Assembly: GCA_964425225.1 (NCBI GenBank)
Contig: CAYRMD010000002.1
Coordinates: forward strand, 54,610 to 118,609
Direction: 5' to 3'
Length of the DNA: 64,000 bases
DNA from: BPJU01 sp964425225
GTDB lineage: Bacteria; Planctomycetota; Planctomycetia; Pirellulales; Pirellulaceae
Shown here: positions 35,564 through 44,000 of the stretch, one piece after another
Position numbering within the stretch: the stretch's first letter is position 1
Layout of the letters: each line of letters starts with the position of its first letter
Program-made: the position numbers and the translations under genes
The notes under the pieces: model-generated
Databases searched by the model: none
What the model was told of the DNA's origin: nothing
The model's input: only the letters and a program-made list of their open reading frames with translations

Positions 35564-36817
35564 GTGACGATAAAATGTCTTGCCGGCATGCCGCCTAACG
35601 CAATAAGAACCGGTTTCGAATTCCACGGCATCGTGATGCGGATCGCCTGGGTTGTACTTTTGGCGGGCACTTGGGGCAGGCTCACAGTCGGTATCGTTCA
35701 GGGGGAACCCGTGCCCGGACTGGTGGATCAGCCACCGGCTGATGGTTTTTACGTCAAGACGGATCGTGGCTACATGGTCCCCTATTGCTTTAAGATTCCC
35801 GGTACCGACGTGCTGATCGAGATGGTACCGATTCCCGGCGGCATCCTCCGAATGGGAAGTCCTCCGACCGAAAGCGGGCGCAAACCGATCGAAGGACCGC
35901 AATTCGACGTTGAAATTCAACCTTTTTGGATGGCCAAATACGAGACGCGCTGGTGCGAGTACCAACAATACATGCAAATGTATCGCGTTTTTAAGGAATT
36001 CCAGAGCAAGTCGGTGCGCACGGTCACAGATCAAAACCGGCTCCACGCCGTTACAGCTCCTACGGAACTTTACGAACCGAGCTTTACCTATGAGAAAGGC
36101 CAAGATCCCCAACAACCCGCCGTGACGATGACGCAATTTGCTGCCAAGCAGTATACCAAGTGGCTCAGCTTGCTGACTGGCCATCAGTACCGATTGCCCT
36201 TGGAATGCGAGTGGGAACATGCCTGCCGAGCCGGTACCAGGACGGCGTATTTTTTTGGTGATACACCTGACCAACTCGGCGAGTATGCCTGGTACTTTGA
36301 CAATGCCGACGAAACGACCCATCCTGTAGGGAAAAAGAAACCTAATCCGTGGGGTTTATTCGATATCTATGGAAACGTCGCCGAATGGTGTATCGACCAA
36401 GTCTTGGAGGATGGCTATCAGCGTTTTAAGGGGAAACGCGTATCTCAATGGGAAGCGGTTGTTTGGCCAACCAAGCTTTATCCACGTGTGCTTCGTGGCG
36501 GGCATTGGGACGATACGGCGGACGCATGCCGCAGTGCGGCACGCATGGAATCCAATGATCCGGAATGGAAATCCGAAGACCCCAATTTACCACTAAGCCC
36601 GTGGTGGTTTACTACGGATCCGGCGCGTGGAGTCGGCTTCCGCATCGTGCGCTCGCTGGAGCCTTTGCCGGACGACTTGATACAGAGGTTTTGGGAGGCC
36701 GACGTCGATGAAATCAAGCAGGATGTGGAAGCTCGTCTTGAAGAAGGACGTGGTGTTCTAGGGTTGGTCGACCCACAGTTGCCGCACGCCGCCCGACAAA
36801 TTCAGGAAAACCCGTAA
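35564..36817 (+). CDS. Exported SUMF1-domain protein (formylglycine-generating-enzyme fold, non-catalytic)
   Basis: Exported protein of about 417 residues with a C-type-lectin-like FGE-sulfatase domain: MVPIPGGILRMGSPPTESGRKPIEGPQFDVEIQPFWMAKYETRWCEYQQYM, AVTMTQFAAKQYTKWLSLLTGHQYRLPLECEWEHACRAGTRTAYFFGD, GLFDIYGNVAEWCID, RGGHWDDTADACRSAARM and GVGFRIVRS. The paired active-site cysteines of true formylglycine-generating enzymes are absent in RSAARM, so it is more likely a binding or scaffolding member. A signal/anchor helix (MRIAWVVLLAGTWGRL) lies about 25 residues in. GTG 35564 is supported by GAGGAG six bases upstream. Planctomycetes have many such proteins; no sulfatase is adjacent. Confidence 0.85.
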   Translation: MTIKCLAGMPPNAIRTGFEFHGIVMRIAWVVLLAGTWGRLTVGIVQGEPVPGLVDQPPADGFYVKTDRGYMVPYCFKIPGTDVLIEMVPIPGGILRMGSPPTESGRKPIEGPQFDVEIQPFWMAKYETRWCEYQQYMQMYRVFKEFQSKSVRTVTDQNRLHAVTAPTELYEPSFTYEKGQDPQQPAVTMTQFAAKQYTKWLSLLTGHQYRLPLECEWEHACRAGTRTAYFFGDTPDQLGEYAWYFDNADETTHPVGKKKPNPWGLFDIYGNVAEWCIDQVLEDGYQRFKGKRVSQWEAVVWPTKLYPRVLRGGHWDDTADACRSAARMESNDPEWKSEDPNLPLSPWWFTTDPARGVGFRIVRSLEPLPDDLIQRFWEADVDEIKQDVEARLEEGRGVLGLVDPQLPHAARQIQENP

Positions 36818-37177
36818 GCTGGATCTTGACTTGTGTCGACACGGGAAGGCCTCGACACGCCGCGTGACCTGAGTGTCGCTTGTGCGTTGTTGAGCCCGGG
36901 CCCGTACACTGTTTGCTTTTCTTCTCTTACACGTCTACGCCTTTGCGTTCAATTCGGTCCGACCTTCCCGTAGGCACCAGCTCGACTGCGACGAGCCACG
37001 AATATAGACACATTCGGTCGCTATTCGTTAGACTAGCACTATTCGGCGGCAACTTACGACAACGCACGCTTGCTGTCACAGGCGCTTACGGCGGTGGCGG
37101 AAGGTGGTATCGATGTGAATGACAGGCAGGGGTTCCCATCGAATGGTCATGAACCAATCTAAGAAAGGCAGTAGGCA
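36818..37177. other. Non-coding stretch
   Basis: About 360 bases between two plus-strand genes. I see no coding frame with any recognisable feature, no clear promoter pair and no terminator. Confidence 0.45.
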
Positions 37178-37747
37178 ATGAACTCATCACGATGGTGGCG
37201 AGGGTGGCGTACCAAGGGTAGTTGGTTTCTGATGGGTGTGGGCTTAACCACGCTCGTTACGGGACTAGCAGCGTGGCGGGCAGCCAGGCCCCCCCAAACC
37301 TTTTGGCCTGAGGTGTTGCAGGCCAGCGCAACTCACGGTGGCCAAACGATGGCCTTGGCGACGGGGCCCATCGACGAGGGTGAGGGACTATTCGTCCTAG
37401 ACTATCTGACCGGGGACCTCCATTGCTTTGTGATTTATCCGCGGTTCGGGTCAAATTTCTTGGCACACTTCCAAACCAATGTTATTCAAGCGCTGGGCGT
37501 TCAGGCTGGCAAGAAGCCGGATTATCTGATGGTAACGGGCCAAATGGATTTTCGTCAGGGAGCTGGATTGAACCGTCCGGCGGGTACGGTGGTGTATGTC
37601 GCCGATGCCAATAGTGGTAGGTTTGCGGCGTATGGTATTCCGTGGAATCGCCAAGCGGCGAATGTGGGGCAGCCGCAACAGGGGCCTCTGGTCTTGTTAA
37701 GTGCCGGTCAAGTGCGAAACATTGAATTAGAGAGAGCGGCCCCGTAG
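37178..37747 (+). CDS. Membrane-anchored protein of unknown function
   Basis: Unrecognised protein of 189 residues. An N-terminal basic segment and one hydrophobic helix (SWFLMGVGLTTLVTGLAAW, about 15-33) form an anchor or signal; the rest is predicted extracytoplasmic. The body contains GEGLFVLDYLTGDLHCFVIYPRFG, KKPDYLMVTGQMDF, GTVVYVADANSGRFAAYGIPWN, a mix of short strands similar to a single six-stranded unit. I have the impression that such proteins recur in Pirellulales, but cannot name a family. It is not obviously connected to thiS, 146 bases downstream. Confidence 0.65.
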   Translation: MNSSRWWRGWRTKGSWFLMGVGLTTLVTGLAAWRAARPPQTFWPEVLQASATHGGQTMALATGPIDEGEGLFVLDYLTGDLHCFVIYPRFGSNFLAHFQTNVIQALGVQAGKKPDYLMVTGQMDFRQGAGLNRPAGTVVYVADANSGRFAAYGIPWNRQAANVGQPQQGPLVLLSAGQVRNIELERAAP

Positions 37748-37893
37748 TTGACGAGCCTGCCGGCTCTGCCCAGGTACGTTCGTGGCTGTCGATTGGCTTT
37801 GGCCAATGCTGTACGCACGTATTTCGCTTTCGCACGCGCTTTTGCACGAAAACGCGATATTCTCAGCCTCTTATGGCAGAGAGGATCGGGAAC

Positions 37894-38115
37894 ATGGGCG
37901 AAACGGTCGCAGATCGGGTACGAATTGAGGTAAATGGCAAACCGATGGACGTAGCTCGATCAGCTACCGTAGCCGATTTATTAACGACATTAGGTGTTTC
38001 ACGATATGTGGCGGTGGAGCTCAACGGTCAGGTGATACCCAAGCGATCGCACGCGCAAACAGTTTTGTCCGATGGCGATGTGGTGGAATTAGTAACATTG
38101 GTGGGCGGAGGTTGA
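37894..38115 (+). CDS. thiS: Sulfur carrier protein ThiS
   Basis: Ubiquitin-like sulfur carrier of about 73 residues for thiazole synthesis; its C-terminal glycine is adenylated and becomes a thiocarboxylate. The fold is seen in RIEVNGKPMDVARSATVADLLTTLGV, VAVELNGQVIPKRSHAQTVLSDGDVVELVTLVGGG, which ends in the essential Gly-Gly. I choose ATG 37894 (MGETVADRV), with GAGG about ten bases upstream, over ATG 37873. thiG follows after only four bases, a tight operon. The adenylyltransferase ThiF and the glycine oxidase or ThiH are not in the window. Confidence 0.92.
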   Translation: MGETVADRVRIEVNGKPMDVARSATVADLLTTLGVSRYVAVELNGQVIPKRSHAQTVLSDGDVVELVTLVGGG

Positions 38116-38119
38116 GCCG

Positions 38120-38956
38120 ATGATGATGGGTGTTACTGGGACCGAGGACGTACTGCGACTCGGATCCCATACCTTTCACAGCCGGCTCATAGTCGGTACC
38201 GGGAAATACAGCTCATTTGAAGTGATGCGCGCCGCACTAGAGCTTTCCGGTACGCAATGCGTCACGGTAGCAGTGCGCCGCGAACGACTCTATGACGGCG
38301 ATGGGCGTAATATCTTGGATTTCCTTGATCTTGATCGGTACACACTGCTGCCCAACACGGCCGGGTGCTTTACGGCCAAAGATGCTTTGCGCACGGCGCG
38401 CCTGGGTCGCGAGATTTTACGCGAATTAGGCAATCCCGGAGCTGATTGGGTAAAATTGGAAGTGCTGGGCGACGCCAAAACCCTTTTGCCAGACCCGATC
38501 GCAACGCTGCAAGCCACCGAAGCGTTAGTGGCTGAGGGTTTTCAGGTGCTGTGTTACACGACCGATGACCCGGTGGTCGCTCGCCGTTTAAAGGCAGCCG
38601 GCGCTACGGCTGTTATGCCGGCGGGCAGTCCAATCGGTTCCGGACAAGGTATTCTCAATCCCAACAATATCCGCATCTGTCTGGAATATCTGAAAGATGG
38701 CGACCCAGATTATCCGGTAATTGTTGATGCCGGAGTGGGGACGGCGAGCGACGTGGCTATCGCGATGGAATTAGGGGTCGACGGCGTGTTGCTCAATACA
38801 GGGATCGCCCATGCCCGCGACCCGTTGGCCATGGCACGTGCCATGCGACTGGCGGCCGAGGCGGGGCGCCTGGCTTATTTAGCAGGCCGGATTCCCAAGC
38901 GATTGTACGCTTCGGCCAGTAGCCCCCAAGAGGGAGTGATCGCTACACGCCCCTAG
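38120..38956 (+). CDS. thiG: Thiazole synthase
   Basis: TIM-barrel enzyme making the thiazole phosphate of thiamine from DXP, dehydroglycine and ThiS thiocarboxylate. Family signatures are SRLIVGTGKYSSFEVMRAALELSGTQCVTVAVRR, LLPNTAGCFTAKDALRTARLGRE, WVKLEVLGDAKTLLPDP with the Schiff-base lysine, YTTDDPVVARRL, VMPAGSPIGSGQGILN, PVIVDAGVGTASDVAIAMELGVDGVLLNTGIAHARDP. Length 278, slightly more than the minimal family, including a short C-terminal tail. It starts four bases after thiS. Confidence 0.96.
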   Translation: MMMGVTGTEDVLRLGSHTFHSRLIVGTGKYSSFEVMRAALELSGTQCVTVAVRRERLYDGDGRNILDFLDLDRYTLLPNTAGCFTAKDALRTARLGREILRELGNPGADWVKLEVLGDAKTLLPDPIATLQATEALVAEGFQVLCYTTDDPVVARRLKAAGATAVMPAGSPIGSGQGILNPNNIRICLEYLKDGDPDYPVIVDAGVGTASDVAIAMELGVDGVLLNTGIAHARDPLAMARAMRLAAEAGRLAYLAGRIPKRLYASASSPQEGVIATRP

Positions 38957-39027
38957 AGAGAAGGGCTGCGGGCGAGGCGTTGATCGAACGGCTCACTCGC
39001 ACGCCAGGCAGACCGCATCGCGGATCG

Positions 39028-39056
39028 TTGACCAAAGCCGTAAAGCTGCATAAAGT
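39028..39056 (+). promoter_or_regulatory. Predicted sigma-70-type promoter ahead of hisF
   Basis: TTGACC (39028-39033), 17 bases, TAAAGT (39051-39056). It would give a leader of about 110 bases before hisF and could drive the hisF-pilT-pseudoATPase run. Confidence 0.45.
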
Positions 39057-39174
39057 AAATTCTTGGGCTAGCGTTGCACGGTGGCTCTTGCCAACCGAAG
39101 CGCGTGCGTCGAGCGTGGGAACCCATAGATCTTAGCTCCCAAGAGGCATATTCGACGATTTGTTGTATTGGCCT

Positions 39175-39996
39175 ATGTTGGCTTGTCGCGTCATACCCTG
39201 CCTGGATGTGGATCGGGGAAGAGTCGTCAAGGGGACCCACTTTCTCAATCTGCGCGATGCCGGTGACCCGGTCCAGGTAGCAGCGCGGTACGAGCAGGAG
39301 GGGGCCGACGAGTTAGTGTTCTTGGATATCTCGGCCAGTCATGAAGGCCGGGCGATCATGTTAGACGTCGTGCGGCGTACGGCTGAGCAGGTCTTTATGC
39401 CTTTGACCGTAGGGGGCGGCGTCCGTTCTTTGGAGGACATCCGCCAACTTTTAAATGCCGGTTGCGATAAAGTATCGATCAATTCCGCAGCCTGCCGAAG
39501 GCCCGAATTGGTACGCGAAGCTGCCGAGCGATTTGGTACGCAATGTATTGTGGTCAATATCGATCCGAAGCGCGTTGTCCGTAACGGACGGATCGTCTGG
39601 GAGGTGCATATTAACGGTGGACGTATCCCGACCGGTTTAGAGGCGGTTGCTTGGGCTCAGCAAGTCGAGCAGTTGGGGGCCGGCGAGATCGTCTTAACGA
39701 GCATGGATCGGGACGGCACCGAAGACGGTTATGACTTGGAAATGACGGCAGCCGTCAGTCAGGCTGTCTCAATACCGGTGGTGGCCAGTGGGGGAGCCGG
39801 ACGCCCCGAGCACCTGGCCGATGCGATTCTCATTGGAAAAGCCGACGCTGCCCTGGCTGCCAGCATTTTCCATTTTGGTAAATATACTATACGGCAGACA
39901 AAGCGGGTAATGCGCCAACGGGGTATTCCTGTACGCCTAGAGGAGGATTCGGATGGCATCCACACCCCAAGTCCCTCACCACGTCCAACACATTGA
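39175..39996 (+). CDS. hisF: Imidazole glycerol phosphate synthase subunit HisF
   Basis: Cyclase subunit of the histidine pathway: with HisH it converts PRFAR and ammonia to IGP and AICAR. It is a half-barrel duplication with LACRVIPCLDVDRGRVVKGTHF (catalytic Asp), FLDISASHEGRAIMLDVV, LTVGGGVRSLEDIRQLLNAGCDKVSINSAA, EIVLTSMDRDGTEDGYDLEMTA and PVVASGGAGRPEHLADAILIGKADAALAASIFHFGKYTI. The usual end is near RGIPVRL; here 18 further residues, low in complexity, run into the start of pilT, so hisF and pilT overlap by 44 bases. hisH is not adjacent. ATG 39175 begins the family sequence; a TTG lies five codons upstream. Confidence 0.95.
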   Translation: MLACRVIPCLDVDRGRVVKGTHFLNLRDAGDPVQVAARYEQEGADELVFLDISASHEGRAIMLDVVRRTAEQVFMPLTVGGGVRSLEDIRQLLNAGCDKVSINSAACRRPELVREAAERFGTQCIVVNIDPKRVVRNGRIVWEVHINGGRIPTGLEAVAWAQQVEQLGAGEIVLTSMDRDGTEDGYDLEMTAAVSQAVSIPVVASGGAGRPEHLADAILIGKADAALAASIFHFGKYTIRQTKRVMRQRGIPVRLEEDSDGIHTPSPSPRPTH

Positions 39997-41161
39997 GGTG
40001 GTGGAACCGTTGCACGATGTTTCGGCCGAACAACTGGCCGATCGTTTCATCAAGCAGCGTGAGGAGCTCGAGGTCGACAAGTATTTCCGAGCCGTGGTTA
40101 AGCTCCAGGGCAGTGACCTGCACATGAAAGTGGGCCGACCGCCTATCGTTCGCGTACATGGTGAACTGAAGCCGCTGAACCGAGGCCCGATCGATGCTGA
40201 GGAAATGGTGCGGCTTCTTTTCCCAATGATGAACAAGCGTGCGAGGGCTATTTTCGACCGCGATGGCGGCTGTGATTTTGCCCACATCGTTGATGTGGAC
40301 GGTGTCCCCTGGCGATTCCGCGTCAATATGTTTCAACAATTGGGGAAAATCGGCCTCGTAGCACGACGGATCAACAACTATATCCCTGATTTCGAGGGGC
40401 TGCATTTGCCTCCGGTCATCGAAAAGCTCTGCCATTATGACCAAGGCATGATTCTTCTAGCAGGGGTAACCGGCTCGGGCAAAAGCACGACCATCGCCTC
40501 GATGCTCAACTACATTAACCGACACTACTCGAAACATATCCTCACACTTGAAGATCCGATCGAATTCGTGTTTACCGAAGAAAAGTGTCTGATCAACCAG
40601 CGCGAAATCGGACAAGACGTGCGCGACTTTGCCATCGCGATGAAACATGCGGTGCGTGAAGACCCAGATGTGATTTTAGTTGGCGAAATGCGGGATCAAG
40701 AAACATTTATGACGGCGATCAATGCCGCGGAAACGGGACACCTAGTATTTGGAACGATCCACGCATCGAGTGCTCCCAGCACGATCGGGCGCATCTTGGA
40801 CCTATTCCCGGAGGAACTGCATTCGGCAATTCGTAGCGCCATCGCGTTTAACATGAAGGCCATTATCGCTCAGAAACTACTGAAGTCGATTAAACCGGGA
40901 GTGGGCCGGGTTCCGACCGTTGAAATCATGGTCTTCAATCCGACGGTGCGCAAATTGGTCCTCGAAGAGCAAGACGAAAAACTGGCCGACGCTATCCGGA
41001 TCGGTGCCGAAGAGGGAATGCAGGACTTTACAATGAGCCTCAAGCAGTTAGTGGAAGGCGAGTTGATCGACCGTCCCACGGCATTCGCGGTAGCTCCAAA
41101 CCGCGAGGCACTGAAGATGGCGTTAAAAGGCATTCATGTCCGCGAACCGGGAATCCTCTAA
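39953..41161 (+). CDS. pilT: PilT-like type IV pilus retraction ATPase
   Basis: Hexameric secretion ATPase of the PilT group, 402 residues, acting at the inner membrane. All catalytic elements are present: Walker A GVTGSGKSTT (about 171-180), Asp box LTLEDPIEFVF (199-207), Walker B DVILVGEMRD (239-248) and His box HLVFGTIHASSA (263-274). The N-terminal part carries KLQGSDLHMKVGRPPIVRVHGEL, typical of PilT. A distinctive 40-residue lead-in (HIEVVEPLHDVSAEQLADRFIKQREELEVDKYF) precedes it. The gene overlaps hisF and its stop TAA (41159-41161) overlaps the next ATG by one base, so translation with the pseudo-ATPase is probably coupled. Confidence 0.9.
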   Translation: MASTPQVPHHVQHIEVVEPLHDVSAEQLADRFIKQREELEVDKYFRAVVKLQGSDLHMKVGRPPIVRVHGELKPLNRGPIDAEEMVRLLFPMMNKRARAIFDRDGGCDFAHIVDVDGVPWRFRVNMFQQLGKIGLVARRINNYIPDFEGLHLPPVIEKLCHYDQGMILLAGVTGSGKSTTIASMLNYINRHYSKHILTLEDPIEFVFTEEKCLINQREIGQDVRDFAIAMKHAVREDPDVILVGEMRDQETFMTAINAAETGHLVFGTIHASSAPSTIGRILDLFPEELHSAIRSAIAFNMKAIIAQKLLKSIKPGVGRVPTVEIMVFNPTVRKLVLEEQDEKLADAIRIGAEEGMQDFTMSLKQLVEGELIDRPTAFAVAPNREALKMALKGIHVREPGIL

Positions 41162-42987
41162 TGAAACGAGGCTCGTGGTTGGTAGCACTCATGATCGTTT
41201 CTCTTCTGCCCGGTGCGGCAAGCGCTCAGGCACCTGGAACGGTGGCACAGCTCCAGCATGAGCTCATCGCATACCTGATGTTCTTGGTGATTTGGTGGTC
41301 GTTCGCGTGGCTCGCGTTTCGCATCGCAGCGTGGCTGGATCGCGACTTAAACGACGTTGGTCGGCGTTTCAATTTGAAAGAAACCTGGCATTTAGTCTAC
41401 ACCCTGGTAAGTGGACTGGGGCTTACGCTGGTGTGGCTGTTGCCCCTGGTTCTTAAAAATTGGCTGCTACCGCTGGTGGGCTTCCTGGTGATCCTACCGG
41501 TCGTTTTCGGTCCGATCTTTCCCTATGTGGCCGCCCGCAACCAGCGTGTTCTCGAAGATATGCGGATACTCACTAAGCGACACATCTTGCATGTGTTGGC
41601 CAACCTTTTCCGCAAGAAAAAAGAACCGCTACACGTGAAACTGCCCTACGAACAGGGACCTCCCGTGGTGTTCCAGTCCGAAGGACCGGACGGCAACGCC
41701 AATCAGGTGCGTACCATTGCCGCCAGAAATATGCCCGGATATGTGCCTGCCAAAAGCCTATTTGAGGACGCAACCCTTGCGCAGGCCGATCGTATCCTCA
41801 TGGATTTTACGGCCAACGCCGTGCGTGTACAGTATGACATTGACGGCATCTGGCAGCCGGGAGTATCAGTAGAACGCCAAGAAGCGGACCAAATACTGGC
41901 TTGCTTAAAGACCTTGGGCCATGCCAATCCTGACGATCGCCGTTCGCGCCAGACCGCCCGTTTTTCGTTCACCTATCCGGACCCAAAACATAAAACACCC
42001 GTGGAAATGATCACTCAAGGTACACCGTCGGGTGAACGGGCCCTGCTGAAACTTGACCGTGGCATGAAAGGGCTCGATTCGCTGGAAAAAATTGGCATGC
42101 GCCCCAGCCAACGAGACGTGCTGATGCCCTATTTGAAAGGCGAACACGGCGGGGCAATCGTTTTGGTATCAGCCCCGCCTGCCGGAGGCTTTACGACGAC
42201 ATGGTATGCTACGTTAAAGTCGATGGATCGCTTGTTGCGCGACTTCGTGGCGATTGAGCCGGTACAGGATCGGACTCCATATGTCGAAAACGTCGAAGTA
42301 ACTACTTTTGACCCGGACAAGGGAGAAAGTCCGGATCAGTTCCTCCCCAAGATCATATTGAAACAACCCGATGTGTACGCCGTTCCTCAGCTAGTCAATG
42401 CCGAGACGATAAAGCTCCTTTGTAGTGAGGTCTTAGATGAGGGGAGGCTGGTAGTAGCAGGGGTTCGCGCAAGTAGTGCTGTGGAAGCTATCAGTAAGGT
42501 TTTGGCTTTGAATCCTGCTAAACAGCCTTTTCTCGAAGCTTTGAAAATCGTGGTCAATGTGCGCCTCATTCGCAAATTGGCTGAAACGTGCAAGCAGCCC
42601 TATCAGCCGCCTCCGCAACTTCTGCAAAAACTAGGCTTACCGGCCGATCGGGTCCGGCAATTGTATCGCGAATGGCAGCCGAACCCGCAAGCGCCGGTCG
42701 ACAAGAAAAAACTTCCTCCGAATGCCTGCGAGATCTGTGGTTTGGTTGGCCCCAGTTGCCGTGGGCTGTTTTATTTGGGAAGAACCGGCTTGTTCGAAGT
42801 GCTGGAAGTGACCGACGAACTTCGAGCGGCAATCAGCAAAACGAACAGTCTAGAAGCATGGCGCCAAGTGGCGCGAAAACAGGGATTCCGCACCCATCAG
42901 GACGAGGGAATCCTGTTGGTGGCCCAAGGCGTCACTTCGTTGACCGAACTGCAGCGCGTCTTAAAACCGCCAGATCCCGACCGGTAG
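41161..42987 (+). CDS. Membrane-anchored GspE/PilB-family protein with degenerate ATPase site
   Basis: 608 residues. A signal-like helix (about 6-22) and two or three more hydrophobic segments (about 36-55, 78-98 and 100-124) are followed by a secretion-ATPase domain. The fold is recognisable from AQADRILMDFTANAVRVQYDIDGIW, YPDPKHKTPVEMITQ, GLDSLEKIGM and the C-terminal CEICGLVGPSCRGLFYLGRTGLFEVLEVTDELR, a GspE-type zinc and C-terminal region. Every catalytic motif is lost: Walker A is APPAGGFTTT with Phe for the lysine (about 338-347), the Asp box is IEPVQD, Walker B reads DVYAVPQLVN with no glutamate (404-413), and the His box reads RLVVAGVRASSA. It is therefore probably a pseudo-ATPase, perhaps a structural partner of PilT. 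The ATG overlaps the pilT stop. Confidence 0.85.
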   Translation: MKRGSWLVALMIVSLLPGAASAQAPGTVAQLQHELIAYLMFLVIWWSFAWLAFRIAAWLDRDLNDVGRRFNLKETWHLVYTLVSGLGLTLVWLLPLVLKNWLLPLVGFLVILPVVFGPIFPYVAARNQRVLEDMRILTKRHILHVLANLFRKKKEPLHVKLPYEQGPPVVFQSEGPDGNANQVRTIAARNMPGYVPAKSLFEDATLAQADRILMDFTANAVRVQYDIDGIWQPGVSVERQEADQILACLKTLGHANPDDRRSRQTARFSFTYPDPKHKTPVEMITQGTPSGERALLKLDRGMKGLDSLEKIGMRPSQRDVLMPYLKGEHGGAIVLVSAPPAGGFTTTWYATLKSMDRLLRDFVAIEPVQDRTPYVENVEVTTFDPDKGESPDQFLPKIILKQPDVYAVPQLVNAETIKLLCSEVLDEGRLVVAGVRASSAVEAISKVLALNPAKQPFLEALKIVVNVRLIRKLAETCKQPYQPPPQLLQKLGLPADRVRQLYREWQPNPQAPVDKKKLPPNACEICGLVGPSCRGLFYLGRTGLFEVLEVTDELRAAISKTNSLEAWRQVARKQGFRTHQDEGILLVAQGVTSLTELQRVLKPPDPDR

Positions 42988-43094
42988 CCGACGCTGGAAA
43001 ACCTCCATCGGAACGGTTGTCCAATCCCGGGTCCCAAGGATAACAATCGATTCCGGACAAGTCTCGGTGAATTATTGTCGAGCAGGCAACCGCG

Positions 43095-43898
43095 ATGAAC
43101 AAAGCTACCATAGAATCGATCGAGGAACGAAAACCAGAACGAACTCCACCGGAACTGGATTTCCCGGACGTGGTAGACTTGCGCCGAATGAGTCGTTCCG
43201 CGTGGCTTTCGATCCCGCTGACGGCATTGGCCTTCCTCAGTTTGCTATCGCCTCCGTTCTGGTTTTTGCCGTGGGTTAGTGCTGTGGTGGCCGCTCGAGG
43301 CGTATGGTTAGCGCGGCGCGGCCCGGACCGTTGGAAAGGCGGAACGGTGTCGCTGGCCATGTTGTCGGTATCGCTCTTTCTGCTTGCGTTTGCTCCCAGC
43401 CGTTACATTTTTTGGCAACAATTATTGGTCACTACTGCGCGCCAGCACGCCGAGGCCTGGCTGGATTTGATCCGGCAAGGCAAATTGTACGAAGCACACC
43501 AACTTTCGTTAGAACAGCACGAACGTGTTCCCCCCCTAGCCGATCTAGAGCGTCATTACCGGCCGCGCTATCCCGATGAAGGGCAACGCATGCGCGAAAT
43601 GATGGATATCGTCGATCCTCACCAGATGTTCACTAAGTTTTACAGCGAGCCGCCGTTACTGCAGATGCGCCAGTCAGGTCGGCGCGCCGAATATACGTTC
43701 CGCGGAGCTGCCATTTTGCCTCGGCCAGAGAATCGCCCTGCCGTGATTGTGGAATTGCATTTCGATGCGGTCCTTCCCACCGACACCCACACCTATCGCT
43801 TGCCGCTGAATATCCAAATGGAGCGCACCATGCACTGGTCTACAGGTGAAAACCACTGGCATGTGCGTTTTGTCTCCGAGCGTCGAGTGTCGTCGTAG
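43095..43898 (+). CDS. Membrane protein of unknown function (three hydrophobic segments)
   Basis: Unrecognised 267-residue protein. Residues about 37-110 hold two or three transmembrane helices (LSIPLTALAFLSLLSPPFWFLPWVSAVVAA; TVSLAMLSVSLFLLAFAPSRYIFW). The remaining 150 residues lie on one side, with a helical stretch (ARQHAEAWLDLIRQGKLYEAHQLSLEQHERVPPLADLERHY) followed by a strand-rich region (AEYTFRGAAILPRPENRPAVIVELHFDAVLP). It comes 107 bases after the pseudo-ATPase, in the same direction, so it may belong with the PilT pair. The helical part looks like a tetratricopeptide-type pair, but I would not assign a family. Confidence 0.7.
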   Translation: MNKATIESIEERKPERTPPELDFPDVVDLRRMSRSAWLSIPLTALAFLSLLSPPFWFLPWVSAVVAARGVWLARRGPDRWKGGTVSLAMLSVSLFLLAFAPSRYIFWQQLLVTTARQHAEAWLDLIRQGKLYEAHQLSLEQHERVPPLADLERHYRPRYPDEGQRMREMMDIVDPHQMFTKFYSEPPLLQMRQSGRRAEYTFRGAAILPRPENRPAVIVELHFDAVLPTDTHTYRLPLNIQMERTMHWSTGENHWHVRFVSERRVSS

Positions 43899-44000
43899 CG
43901 TGCACTAGCTAGAAATCCCGAAAACTTGTCGCTAAACTAAACGCCACTTGACGAAGGGTTCTTATCGAATCTTCGAGGCAACTAGAAAAAGGGTACGGCC

